In this document: positions 47,449 through 57,497 of the stretch, one piece after another
How the letters are laid out: each line of letters starts with the position of its first letter
How positions within the stretch are numbered: position 1 is the stretch's first letter
From: Microbotryum silenes-acaulis
Lineage: Eukaryota; Basidiomycota; Microbotryomycetes; Microbotryales; Microbotryaceae
Direction: 5' to 3'
Length of the DNA stretch: 64,000 nucleotides
Assembly: GCA_003665825.1 (NCBI GenBank)
Contig: QPFY01000009.1
Location: 1,054,001-1,118,000 of the forward strand
Position numbers and translations under genes: made by a program
The notes under the pieces: generated by a model
Databases searched by the model: none
What the model saw: the letters and a program-made list of their open reading frames with translations, nothing else
What the model was told of the DNA's origin: nothing

Positions 47449-47731
47449 TAGACGGGCCTTACTCAGACTTTCCATTATCTATCTCTGACTTTCTTTATCG
47501 CGTGTCGGGAGCTGTGCTGCCACATACTTCTTATTCTTAGCTCTCCCTGATGACTCGGGTCCGTGAGATTTCGCATCGTTTGTTCGTGTATACCCCTCTC
47601 ACGGCCTGAAGTTCATCTTCAATGCCATACTAGAAATGACTACACCGACACCGATTATCACTACAAAGTAACGCGCTTATCAAGCCGCCCTACTATCGTG
47701 TCCTTGTCGTTCCGAACCCCTTCCAGAAATG

Positions 47732-48457
47732 TCAATCGCACTGCTCGTATAGGGGGAGAGACGAGCTCGCCACGAACAGATGCTTCAAACGCTCCTTGAC
47801 GCTCTTGGACTTTCGAATCGCTCGCTTGGAGTCCGGTCTAGTCTTTTTGGCTACGTAAATCGGTGTGAGTACCTCTTGGGGTTGCACTTCCTGTACGTCC
47901 TTTACGTTCGAAGTCAATAAAGGTTCGAGATCCTTGACCCCTTCCCAACCACCTTTGACGCCAATCTCAATTCCCAAACCGATCAAGCCCGATCGAAAAG
48001 CTTTCGCTTCGGCGGCGGATGAGAGACCGAAGAAGACGTCCAGTGGGTCCATACCGACTTCTGGAATCTTGTTGAGTGAAGGTGAAGGACATCTTCCACT
48101 TTTGGGGCTTGAAGTCTTGAAGTGATTGGGGGAAGCGGTGCGAGAACTTGGAGCTGGCGAGGAGGTAGTTGAGGTGCAGGAAGATCGGGGGGTACTCAAG
48201 GAAGTATAGCCCAGGACGTGAAGGGAACGAAGAGACGTCTCGGTAAGCAGAAGACCATTGTAGTCTTCGGAATGTTCTGCTGAGGGAACGGCGGCGAGTC
48301 GCTTCTCTTTTCGGACATTATGGGCCTGCGCTCGGGTGGTTGAGGTCATCGCGAGGATAGGGGAGCTAGGCGCACTGCTGTTGTGTTGGCGTGGCGTCCT
48401 CGGACTTGTGGGAGAAGCGGTAGGAGAGTAAAAACCAAAGGTGAAGGGTGAGAGCAT
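47732..48457 (-). CDS. Unknown low-complexity protein
   Basis: A single open frame of 241 codons opening with ATG at 48457 (MLSPFTFGFYSPTASPTSPR). The first two thirds are Ser/Thr/Pro-rich with SP/TP sites. A more ordered part (GMDPLDVFFGLSSAAEAKAF, then GLIGLGIEIGVKGGW) and a basic tail (RKSKSVKERLKHLF) follow. No domain recognised and no intron needed. It is convergent with the membrane protein gene. Plausible but unproven. Confidence 0.5.
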   Translation of the reverse strand: MLSPFTFGFYSPTASPTSPRTPRQHNSSAPSSPILAMTSTTRAQAHNVRKEKRLAAVPSAEHSEDYNGLLLTETSLRSLHVLGYTSLSTPRSSCTSTTSSPAPSSRTASPNHFKTSSPKSGRCPSPSLNKIPEVGMDPLDVFFGLSSAAEAKAFRSGLIGLGIEIGVKGGWEGVKDLEPLLTSNVKDVQEVQPQEVLTPIYVAKKTRPDSKRAIRKSKSVKERLKHLFVASSSLPLYEQCD

Positions 48458-50542
48458 GAATGTGGTGAGACCATCTTGTTCGCCGGCCCATCTTTCGTGA
48501 TCCGTCGCAAAGGAACGCGTCTTCCAATTCGAAGAATCGACAGACAGCGAATCCGAAAGCAGGAGAGGTGGTGGTCGAGGCGTACGATGGCGGGTGGATT
48601 GAAAGTGTCGAAGGTTACGACCTGGGGGAACCGTGGGTAGGGAGAATGAGCTGGAGGATCGTGTTGGGGTGGTGGGTTGGAAGGCTACCCATGTCGAAGT
48701 TAATGCGCGAGGAGTGCGGTCGAGCTGCGGCGAGTTTCGAGGCGGTCCGATTTCAACGTGCGATCATAAAGAGGACATTGCATGTCACGAAAAATTCCCT
48801 ACTCACTCGAGGAGACATCGCAGGCGACCACGTCAGGTACTGTCAGTACTGATGGTACAAGATTGGGAGTGACGGCGTTGAACGAATCGACCGCTAGTGG
48901 AGCACCCTGATCTGACCGGCAGACAAGGGGTTTTCTTGACAATCGTTGTCAAGAACACAGAGCTGCCGCTCCAATGAAAGAGTAGAGACACGGCACCGTT
49001 CCCTCCAATGAACGACCACGAATCGGAAAAGAAAGAAAGGTCTGGACCGAATATCTTGACGCGGTTGACGCACAGGCTCCCTTTGTCCGACACGCTAAGA
49101 GGCCTTTGTTCGAGTGGAGACTCGGTCCCCTCCGTCGCGACTTTGGAAAGCTCTCCAAAGTCAGGGGGCCCGTCGGTAGCTACTTTCGTCTTGAAAGATG
49201 CAATATATGAATGCCCTCGTTTGCTCCCAATGCATAGAGGTCAAGTGGGAAAGCGCGTGCGGCACTCCACCTACCTTTCTCGCGGCCAAGCGAGGGGCGC
49301 CGCTGTCCGCTGGGTGTGGAAGCTGAGCTTGTGCCTAATAAAGTTGAAAGCATTACAATATGATAGCCCTATCTAGAATCACTACCATGAGTTTCGTACA
49401 CGCTCCCCAGTCTCAGTCCTCTTGGCTCAAGTTGGGTGAGGCAGCAGGGGACCCGTGCGCTGAAATTGTGTCACAGAATCTTTGACCCACGCGTGCAAGC
49501 AGGACATATGTTTCAAGTGTATCTCACCAACGGATGAGTAGTGAGCCCGCATCCACAGGGAGAAACGCAGGTCAACCAATGCTTCCATGTCCACGAGACC
49601 TCTCAATGACGGGTTGAATGGATTCGTACTTCCGCACGGAGGGTCTCCTAGGAGACTAAGCGGCGATCGAAAGTCGCCGGACGCGGACAGACAGGAGTGT
49701 AGTGCCACTTAGGCATCCTTAGTTTAAGCGAGGCCGAGTGGCGAAAGTTAAGCTCTGGGGGAGCATGTTCGGTGTCCCACGGCTCTGTTTGGTGAGGGAA
49801 AAGTACAAGGAGGTCATGTTCGGTCGGCAAGGTGGCGACTTTTTACCTCAGATATCCACTGTTGACTTTTGAGCCACGCGTGTTTGCCTACAATACAGGC
49901 CGAGTAGATCAGACGCTGACCCGATCAGATCGAAGCTACAGTGAGCTCTCGGTTGTTCTCAGCGATCGATCAGCAGAACTGAGGAGCCGGAAGCCCCGCG
50001 CACATTCGTTTCGCGATCGGATGGTAGGACGGGCCCGCCTGCCGCTCTAGGAGACCCTGCTCAGGTTCTCAACCCAGGATCGAAATTACCACCGAGGTAC
50101 TCTCTTGGCGGTACTCTCTTGGCGCTGCTATCGCCTCCCCCATTGAAAGCTGCCGATCTTCTTACTGCAACCCTTCTCCGCCGCCCCTCAGCGAACTTTA
50201 CGGCTGACTCTTCCAGCAAAAACCCGTGCATCGATCGACTGTCTCGGAGTACCCAACGGCCGACTGAGCGTTCGACTTGTGCAATCTGCGCGCCGAGCGG
50301 CCCGCACGACCGTCGGTCTCTCGAGGATCAGTCAGCCAGTTTCAGTCTCAGCTTACACGTTGTGCGCTACAGCCATATCCGTGCCTCTACCCGATCTACA
50401 ATCTTCCGGGAACCCAACGATCGGGACCCACCAAGGCCCTTCGATCTCCCACAACGGACCGGCGCCGAGTCGCTGACCCCGCACCAGGGTCCAGAGTGCC
50501 AGCCAGCAACTTGTCTAAGCTGCGTTTCGGCCACTGGCGGGG
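48458..50542. other. Intergenic region before the Zn2Cys6 gene
   Basis: About 2.1 kb without a recognisable gene. Frames of 60-180 codons occur on both strands but lack family signals and shared splice structure. It contains a 23-bp perfect palindrome (48933-48955) and should include the regulator promoter. Confidence 0.5.
48933..48955. repeat. Perfect 10-bp inverted repeat
   Basis: TTCTTGACAA, a TCG spacer, then TTGTCAAGAA. It could be a protein-binding site or a stem-loop. There is no gene nearby to which it clearly belongs. Confidence 0.6.
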
Positions 50543-53500
50543 ATGGAGTCGCTCGCAGGCAAACAGCATCGCACCTCACGATCGAGGGCAGCCTGTGCCG
50601 GATGTCGAGCCACGAAGCAGGTCAGTGTATTTCTTATGACCGAAGCTAGTCACCACCTGCCCCAGGGTTGTGAAACGCCGCGGACAGCATGTAGCGGTGA
50701 TGCCCCTGAGCCCGCTCAGCTGAGCTCAGCCAATGCTAGGCTCAACCACTCCGCTTCCCACGCGCTGTGACCGAGGCGTAGCGCACACTATAGAGCCGGA
50801 CGTTTGTGGTGTACCAAGCTACTGACCGTTATTATATCGTGCCCACTCCAACAGAAATGCGATGGGCCATCGCGGATCCCGTGTCGCCGCTGCGAGTTGT
50901 GAGTCGTCCCCTCGCCTGACTGACATCCCCGTGCGCCAGGCCCCACGTCACGTGCGGCGTGGTCGTCCACTGCCACTGCCCGACGCCCGACGATGGGCGC
51001 TGCACATGTGTCAGCACGGGCGAACGTGACTCCGAGTGGGCTCGTCGGAGGTCGATTTCTACGATCGTGTTCCGTAGACAGACTCCTGACGATCCTCCTT
51101 ATCCTGTGCTGCCAGGTACGGCTTGGCATGCGAATATCCTCCCGTGCAACCGCCCCCCAAGCCGAGCGCCAACCCTCGAGCAGCAGGGAGTGCCGCGCTG
51201 GCTGTGGCCAGCACCAGTTCGTCGCTTCCCCCGACCTCGCAGCTGTCACACCAACCACCCTTTGTGGCTGCAGGCTCCAGTGAGAGTGTGTTAAACGACA
51301 CGTAAGCCTTGGATGGTCTTTAATTTGTCGATCTAGCCCGGGGACACGGTACATATTGATGCTCACTTTGACTTTTGCTCGCGCCAGTCTTCGCGAAATT
51401 GTTGATCGCTTGCGCTCGCTCGAAGCCTCGGTCACAAACTTGCATCTCAACTCGAACACGTTCGAATCTACATCGCAATCGGAGAAATCCCCAGACCCAC
51501 TACTTATTGCCGCCGAACCGTATCCTGAAGCTTCGGAACCCACCCCGAGTGATTCGCCCGATTCCGGAGACGGCCAACAGATCGCCCCGAGCTCGACCCT
51601 ACCTTGTCACGCGTTGCAAAACATCTCGGCCACGATCGACTTCATCGAGGCACTGGAAACTTCCCAGATGGCGCCCGCGTTGCAAGACCTCGATGGCTTC
51701 GCTGAAGCAGCACGCTCCACGTTCCCGACTCTCGAATCCATGCTTCCCGACACGATGAGACCCGATGCGATCGATCGCGGCATCCTCAGCATCGCCGAGG
51801 TCGAAGCGAACTTTATGATCTTTTTCCGTATGCTCGCACCATGGATACTGGTGTTTGACCTCTCCAAGGACTCAAATGCGATGGAGGTGCGAGAGCGGTG
51901 TCCACTGCTGTTTCACACGATCCTGACCTCGACGGGTTACTACCTCATGGGCACAAGCGAACGCGGGACCAAAGTTTACAAGGCGCTGGTCGCTCTCACC
52001 AACGAGCTGATCGCACCCATCATAATCAGCACTCAGGTATACGACCTCAACAGCGACCTACTTCGAGCGCTATGTCTCCTAATGATGTACAAGCCCGTTC
52101 AACTCCCCGCATTCCACTTCTCTGGACGCGTTCACACCGCCGAGCGAGCCGAGCAGTACGCCAAACTCAATACCACGTCCTCATTCGTACTCTGGGGTAT
52201 CATCGCTCGAGTTTCGACGCGTATTGGGTTGCCCTCCGTTCCGAGCCTCTTCGCCAAACTTTATTCGCCTGACGTGCCCGTGCCTGCGAGTGTCGTTGCC
52301 GACTTGCGGTTATGGATATGGATAATCGTCATTGATAACCATGCCGCGCTTACCATAGGACGACCCACTACGCTCGACATGACCGATGTGCTTCGCGTTA
52401 CCCGACTTCTCGCCTCGCTCAAACTCCAAACGGGAGATGTCCGTCTCGCGGCCTTGGTGGAACTTTACGCGATCTCGCGGCATTCTGTGTCCAAGGCTTG
52501 GTTCACCGACTTTACCAAACGAGCGCCGGCCTACGAGTTGCGCAAGTTTAATCGAGACCTCGACGAATGGGAGCAGTATTGGTCCGAGCCACTCGAGGCG
52601 GCGGCCAAGGAAGGCGATGCCCTCGCCATGCATCCGATCTACGTCATCTCCCAACTGATCCGCGCCATCATCAACTCGACGGTCTTCATGCGATGGCAAA
52701 GGGAGCGACGTGTTTCGCTCGCCAAAGGTCTCAATGAACGGCCCGAGATGTCGAGCGACGATTGGAACAGTCTCCAGATTACCCTCGATGCCGTAGAGAG
52801 GCAGATCTTTGCCCTTTCCGCTGAGTCACGTGTCGAAGGTTCGCAGCGTCGGGAAGTGCACTGGGCGAGCCGTCCGTTCGATATCCCGAAGGGAGGTCGA
52901 CCGTTCTTGACGCTCGATCAGAAGGTCGTAGACGTATATCGCACAGCGTTCGACCCCATTATTTGTGTCGCCTTCGTCTACCCGCTGCTGCTCGTCTCTC
53001 GGATGTGTAACGCGGCGTTGGTCAACTGCGAGCTGAAGGTTAAGGATCAGAACGCGTACGACAGTGGTTCGCTTACGTTGAACAAGCCGCAGTTCATGAT
53101 CAAGGGTGCAAAGGTCGCCCGGTTGCTCGACCTCGGTTCTCGCTTCCTTGATGCCGTGGCGCCGACGCCGTCTCATCCAGCGAAACGCCACGCCCGCATC
53201 TTGCGTGCGATGTTCGTTCTTGGGTCGGTCGACCTTTCTCAGCTCCCCAACACACCAAGACGCGATTCAGTGGTAGAGCCAGCGCTTGACGAAGCCACCA
53301 CGATCGTCGACCTCAGCCACAGCGATTCTCATTCGCCTGCGCTCTCGAGCGCTAGCCAGCCTCCGCCTTCCTATCACGGGCATCAACAACAAGATCCTAC
53401 CGACTCGAAGTCCTCGCCCAGGACAAGATATCCTTCGGCTCAGACGTCGTTCGACCTCTTGGGGCCTTCGACCGACCAACCCATCGAAGCGGGAGAGATG

Positions 53501-53725
53501 TTGCAGTCGATTCTCTCCGGTATCGACCTGACTTTCTTCGGTCAAGAGATGGCATACGGTTTGGAGCCGGCGCGTTCGAACGCCGATCCGATCGGAGACG
53601 GAGGCTCAATGATGGTTGATTGGGCCGACCTTGATAGCACAATCAATTCCGTTGAGCCGCTGCCGCAGTTCTTGCCTTCGCAGATGGATTACTTTGAGAT
53701 GTTGACTCGGCAGGGTCAGATTTGA
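50543..53725 (+). CDS. Zn2Cys6 fungal transcription factor
   Basis: Nuclear regulator of the Gal4-type zinc cluster family. Exons 50543-50620, 50855-50898, 51116-51301 and 51388-53725; 881 residues. The zinc cluster is assembled from three exons: CAGCRATKQKC, then CRRCELYGLAC, giving Cys at 18, 21, 28, 36, 39 and 46 with spacing C2C6C7C2C6C, all six present. A Pro/Ser linker and a leucine-rich dimer-type helix (LREIVDRLRSLEASV) follow. The long exon 4 carries a helical middle region in the position of the fungal transcription factor domain (FMIFFRMLAPWILVFD; WIIVIDNHAALTIGRP). The C-terminus is acidic and Ser/Pro-rich, a possible activation region. It is convergent with, and 228 bp from, the first alcohol oxidase gene. 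Confidence 0.92.
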
Positions 53726-53953
53726 GTCGAACAACCGGAAAAAGTCAGCCTTTTCAAAGAATCGGTTTCCTTGACTTTGTTTATTCTACTCGGGGCCATT
53801 CTGTAGCTTTGTATATTCATTCGCAATTGCAAGAAAATCTCATTCAAACATCGGGCGGGACCCATGAACCCCATACCGCCAGAGAAAGATACCCCAGCAG
53901 TCCAGGATATCTGCTACATATGATAAATCATCAGGGGCTCCAAGCGAGTTGGC

Positions 53954-56804
53954 CTAGACCTTGATACCAAGATCTTCACCCAACAAGACGGCACCCTTTT
54001 CACCAATCGTCAAAGCCGCCTGTGCAAAGAGAAGGGTCTCGAGCCCGATTAATGTTGTTTCATTAGGAGTATCCTCAGGTATAGCCCTCACGGAGTAGGT
54101 ATTCGTGCCGAGGTTCGAGGGCGCGATCGAGAGATCGCAAACCTTGAGGCCCTTGGTACCGTAGACGTTCAACCGAGCGTCGACGACACCGTCTTGATCT
54201 CGCGGCTTCATCGAGCACGTCGACATCGAGTGCCACGTCGAACCAATCTGGTGACGAAGCAAACGTGAGGCTCAGCTCCTTGATGGTAATCACTTGAACG
54301 ACGAGCACAGAAGGGTTACGTTGTTTCTGACCCAGTCCTCGATCGCCTTGTCATCTTCAGGGGTGTAAGCGATGTCGTCCAATTTCTTACCGACGAGCTT
54401 TGCCGCCTCTTGCTTCGACAAGCAGCACGCTTCACCTTCGGGGAAGGCGGGCGAGGTCGGCGCAAATTCGCCACGGTAAGAAGGCATGCGGCGGATTATC
54501 TCCCTCAATCGTTTGTACGCCCACACGTGGACGGGAAGATCCGCGGGGTCGCGCAAGAAGGCAGCATCGAAGGTCGGCATCGCGAAGGGGTCGCTTGAAT
54601 TGATGTGCACGCTGCCACGGGACTTGTCACCACGGTGATTATCGAATTGGCAGATCATCGCATACTTATCCTGGGGAGGAAGATTGTGGTGACCGCCTAA
54701 GAACGTTCCGACCAGCACACCTGGAGTACAACGTGGAAAGAAGTCAGTGCCTGCGCAGTCATTTGCGAACCATGCTGTCAAGTGACTTGCCACTCATCAC
54801 AGTCTTATCTTTTGCATCGCGGAGCTTGTCCTCCAAGCGTTTCTGGAAATCCGGGCCCATCTTCTTCGCTTCTTCATCGATCGGGCGAAGTTTAACCGCA
54901 GCATCAATGCCGTTGGTTGCGATGCGACCTGCGCCTCCGTTCGCCCACAGAGCAGACTCAGCTTCAACGATCTCGGGCGTGCCGCGCAGAAGCTCGCAAA
55001 GGGTATCAGCCTCATCAGCAAGAACATAAATTGCACTCGCGAGCTGATGGTCGTTGTAATTCTCTCCCACACCGTTGAGCTCGCTAACGACCTTGTCGAC
55101 GCCAGCCTCCTTCAGGACACCAGCCTTGCCGACGCCGGAACGCTCCAAGATCGCGGGCGTAGAGAGGGCACCTGCACTGAGGACGACATATTTCTTCGCC
55201 TTGATAATTTTCCGCCTCTTCACCTTGGGCGGGTTCTCGGGATCCATCGCATGGCGAGCCAACGGGGTGAAGCACACTTCGACGCCGATAGCTCGGGGCT
55301 CGTCGCCGGACTCGTCGAAAACGACGCGGATCGTCTTGTGTTCGGTGATGAGCTTGAGGTTGGGGTGCGACTCGAGGATCGGGTGGATGAAGCCATGGGC
55401 AGCATCGGAGCGGTGCCCCTTTTGATCAATCCACTTGCCCGACTTGGACACTGATTTTGAGACAGGCTCCACTGTTAGCTCAATCCGACAGCGCTTGCAC
55501 TGCGGAGCTCACTCACCAGCGTGGCCCGTTTTGAAGTCCTGGCAATCCAGAAGAGAGAGAGCGGTTAAGCAGTGGTACTCAGACACTGCATAATCCGAAT
55601 TCTACGAACCTGAGCATCATAAGTGAAGGGCAACTCGGGCCAGCACTCAGCAGCGGCCTTGATCCATTCTTCGCCGAGCGCGGATTCGCTCCCGCCGTAC
55701 GACACGCCAAGAGGGCCATTCCTGCCATGGACTTCCCAGTCCTGGTCTTGCAGGGTGTTGGTCTCCGTCTTACAAGCGAGGGGTAAGAGGTCCTTGAAAG
55801 CCCACCCTTCGGTGTTCCAGTCATCGTAGTCGGATGCTGAAGCACGCGTGTACAGTTGCTGCGGGGCCGAGAGCGGAAGAACTTGCCTGGTTCGTCAACA
55901 TGACGTCGCTGGATAGTATCGAGTACTTCCATCAGTCGAGAGGCTCACAAAGTTGATGGAAGAGCCACCACCGAGCAAACCGCCTGCTGCAACGACCACG
56001 GCCCGACCGTTGGTCTCATCGTCGGGAACAGTTTGGTAAAAGCTATTCGTAGTTCGGAGTGGCGGCCGGTGGCGCAAGCGATCCGGCAGCGGGCGAATCA
56101 AGGCGGGAGGGAAAGGTATAGGCAACAACACGGGTCAGCTAGAGAAATCGAGAACTGTTACCAAAATAGCGAATGTGAGGCAACGGGTTTTCACTACTCA
56201 CGTGGCTGTAGTGCCAACCGGGCCATCATTAAAAAGTCCCCGCATTTCAAGTTCGGCGATCAGTTTCCGTGCGGGATCTCGATCATTACATCGGTCCCCA
56301 CAAAAAGCTGAGGGCTAGCACTAAAGTGGCAGCCTATGAGCAACGTACCATTGGTAGAGGTAGGGGCAATGTGGCGGGGGTAGTACCCCGGTTGGTGAGA
56401 GTCGATGACCTTGTCATTGTTCTGCGGGCGTCATCGTTAAACCTGAATATCACGTTCCTCACAAAGTGACTTGTTTGGCTTACGATGCCGTGCTCGATGA
56501 GAGCAATGGTAAGCTCAGGCGATGCTTGAGCCAGACGACCAGCTACGACACAGCCTGCACTACCACTTGAATTTACGAGTACACGCAAGTGAGAGTCAGA
56601 ATCATATGCTCGAGAGAAAGAGATGGGACGTGGTGCGCCGGGGCAGCTCCAAAGAAGGCCGCGACACCGCGTAACGCCGCGGGTGTGGGGTGCGGTGTGG
56701 GGTTGGTCCTGAGCGAGGGAGCAGTCGGATTACTATTGCTCACCTCCGACTACAATCACATCGACCTCATCCGGAAGAGTCTGCTTGTTCGGTTCCGTTG
56801 TCAT
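53954..56804 (-). CDS. Alcohol oxidase-like GMC oxidoreductase 1, possibly broken at exon 1/2
   Basis: FAD-dependent oxidation of (probably short-chain) alcohols to aldehydes with H2O2 release. Exons leftwards: 56804-56744, 56565-56484, 56421-56349, 56277-56202, 56042-55949, 55858-55610, 55538-55517, 55471-54791, 54720-54320, 54247-54092 and 54019-53954; about 650 residues. The FAD site is split: DEVDVIVVGG in exon 1, then GSAGCVVAGRLAQ. AAGGLLGGGSSINF is the second GMC motif. The active-site His is in STWHSMSTCSMKPR, the Asn in LGTNTYS. The exon 1 donor leaves one base, while the only AG before exon 2 supplies one base where two are needed, a one-base frame error. The exon 8 end may use a GC donor (GCAAGT, from 54790) or GTGGCA three bases earlier. 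It ends GIKV with no PTS1. Confidence 0.75.
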
Positions 56805-56895
56805 GTTGTTTGGGGAAGAAGAGGCAACGAAGGAAGAGCACTCGAAATGGGCAGTCGACGGGTGTAGAGGTCGAAAGGCTAACCAGCGGTATCAA

Positions 56896-56907
56896 CCGTC
56901 GTGACGG
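56896..56907. promoter_or_regulatory. Candidate zinc-cluster site upstream of oxidase 1
   Basis: CCGTCGTGACGG, a perfect 5-bp inverted repeat (CCG-N6-CGG, everted triplets) about 92 bp before the oxidase 1 ATG. Zn2Cys6 dimers bind paired CGG triplets, and such a regulator gene lies next door. A partial match, CCGTCGTCGC on the minus strand, lies at about 59984-59993 upstream of oxidase 2. Purely a suggestion. Confidence 0.25.
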
Positions 56908-57146
56908 AGCGGTGTGAAAGGGGGGGCAACACCGCTCGAGGCCCGCACAACTCAGCGAGGCGACCAGGCAAAAAGTTGAGGCGCTCGATGACAGTCGCTC
57001 GACAGTAGTGCTCGGTATAAGTTGCATCGCTCACATAATACCACGATCGAGGCGAAATGATCGCGCTCGCTGGTTACCACGGGTTGCAGGTCACTTCTTC
57101 TCGGGACTGCTCGCAGAAACAGGATGCGTGAAACTTCGAAATTCTC

Positions 57147-57335
57147 ATCTACATCTACATAAAAGAATGCACGACTTAAATAAGGTTCTCAGCCGCGCGC
57201 ACGCGCGCCGATCTTCCGCCCCCCCCCCCCCCACGGTCCGGGAGGTGCGGGCGGAGCTCGCAACGACCTTCATTTACGCAGAGAGGTGGGCGCTCCGCGC
57301 TCCGCGCCCCCCGAGCCCTAGTTGTTTTGACATTC
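57147..57335 (+). repeat. Copy 2 of the dispersed repeat (copy 1 at 7108-7285)
   Basis: Collinear with copy 1: CATCTAC-rich start, GCGCGCACGCGCGC, poly-C then CACGGTCCGGGAGGT, GAGCTCGCAACGACCTT, GAGGTGGGCGC, and CGAGCCCTAGT at the end. It carries a 14-C run where copy 1 has five. Same orientation. Nature unknown. Confidence 0.5.
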
Positions 57336-57347
57336 TTAAAAGGAAGC

Positions 57348-57460
57348 TATAAACAGCACAGGACCCCAGACAGGGAAACACGGTGCACAAGAAACTGACA
57401 CGAGCAAGAGAACAAAGCAGACAACTGAAGCAAGGAAAAAAACTGCCAAAGCACGATAAG
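57348..57460 (+). promoter_or_regulatory. Promoter-like TATA and A-rich leader pointing into oxidase 2
   Basis: TATAAA-like element at 57348-57354 followed by about 105 nt of A/C/G-rich, T-poor leader up to ATG 57461. That ATG opens only 15 codons (to 57508) and overlaps the last codons of oxidase 2 antisense. It may be an antisense promoter, or a relic of a lost gene's promoter. Confidence 0.3.
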
Positions 57461-57497
57461 ATGGCCGATCGCCATGCGAAAGAGAGTGGTTGTCCGA

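Larger units (their letters stand above)
56805..57497. other. Intergenic region between the two alcohol oxidase genes
   Basis: 693 bp: upstream region of oxidase 1 on the right side of 56804, the second copy of the dispersed repeat, a run of about 14 C near 57219-57232, and a promoter-like leader running towards the 3' end of oxidase 2. Each is listed separately. Confidence 0.6.

Noticed and set aside
50119..50649. 176-codon plus-strand frame upstream of the zinc-cluster gene
   Set aside because: It overlaps the true first exon in another frame and lacks any family feature.
57180..57235. GC-rich, poly-C tract considered as a CpG-type origin or telomere-like repeat
   Set aside because: A homopolymer of about 14 C inside a dispersed repeat; no telomeric unit or origin motif.
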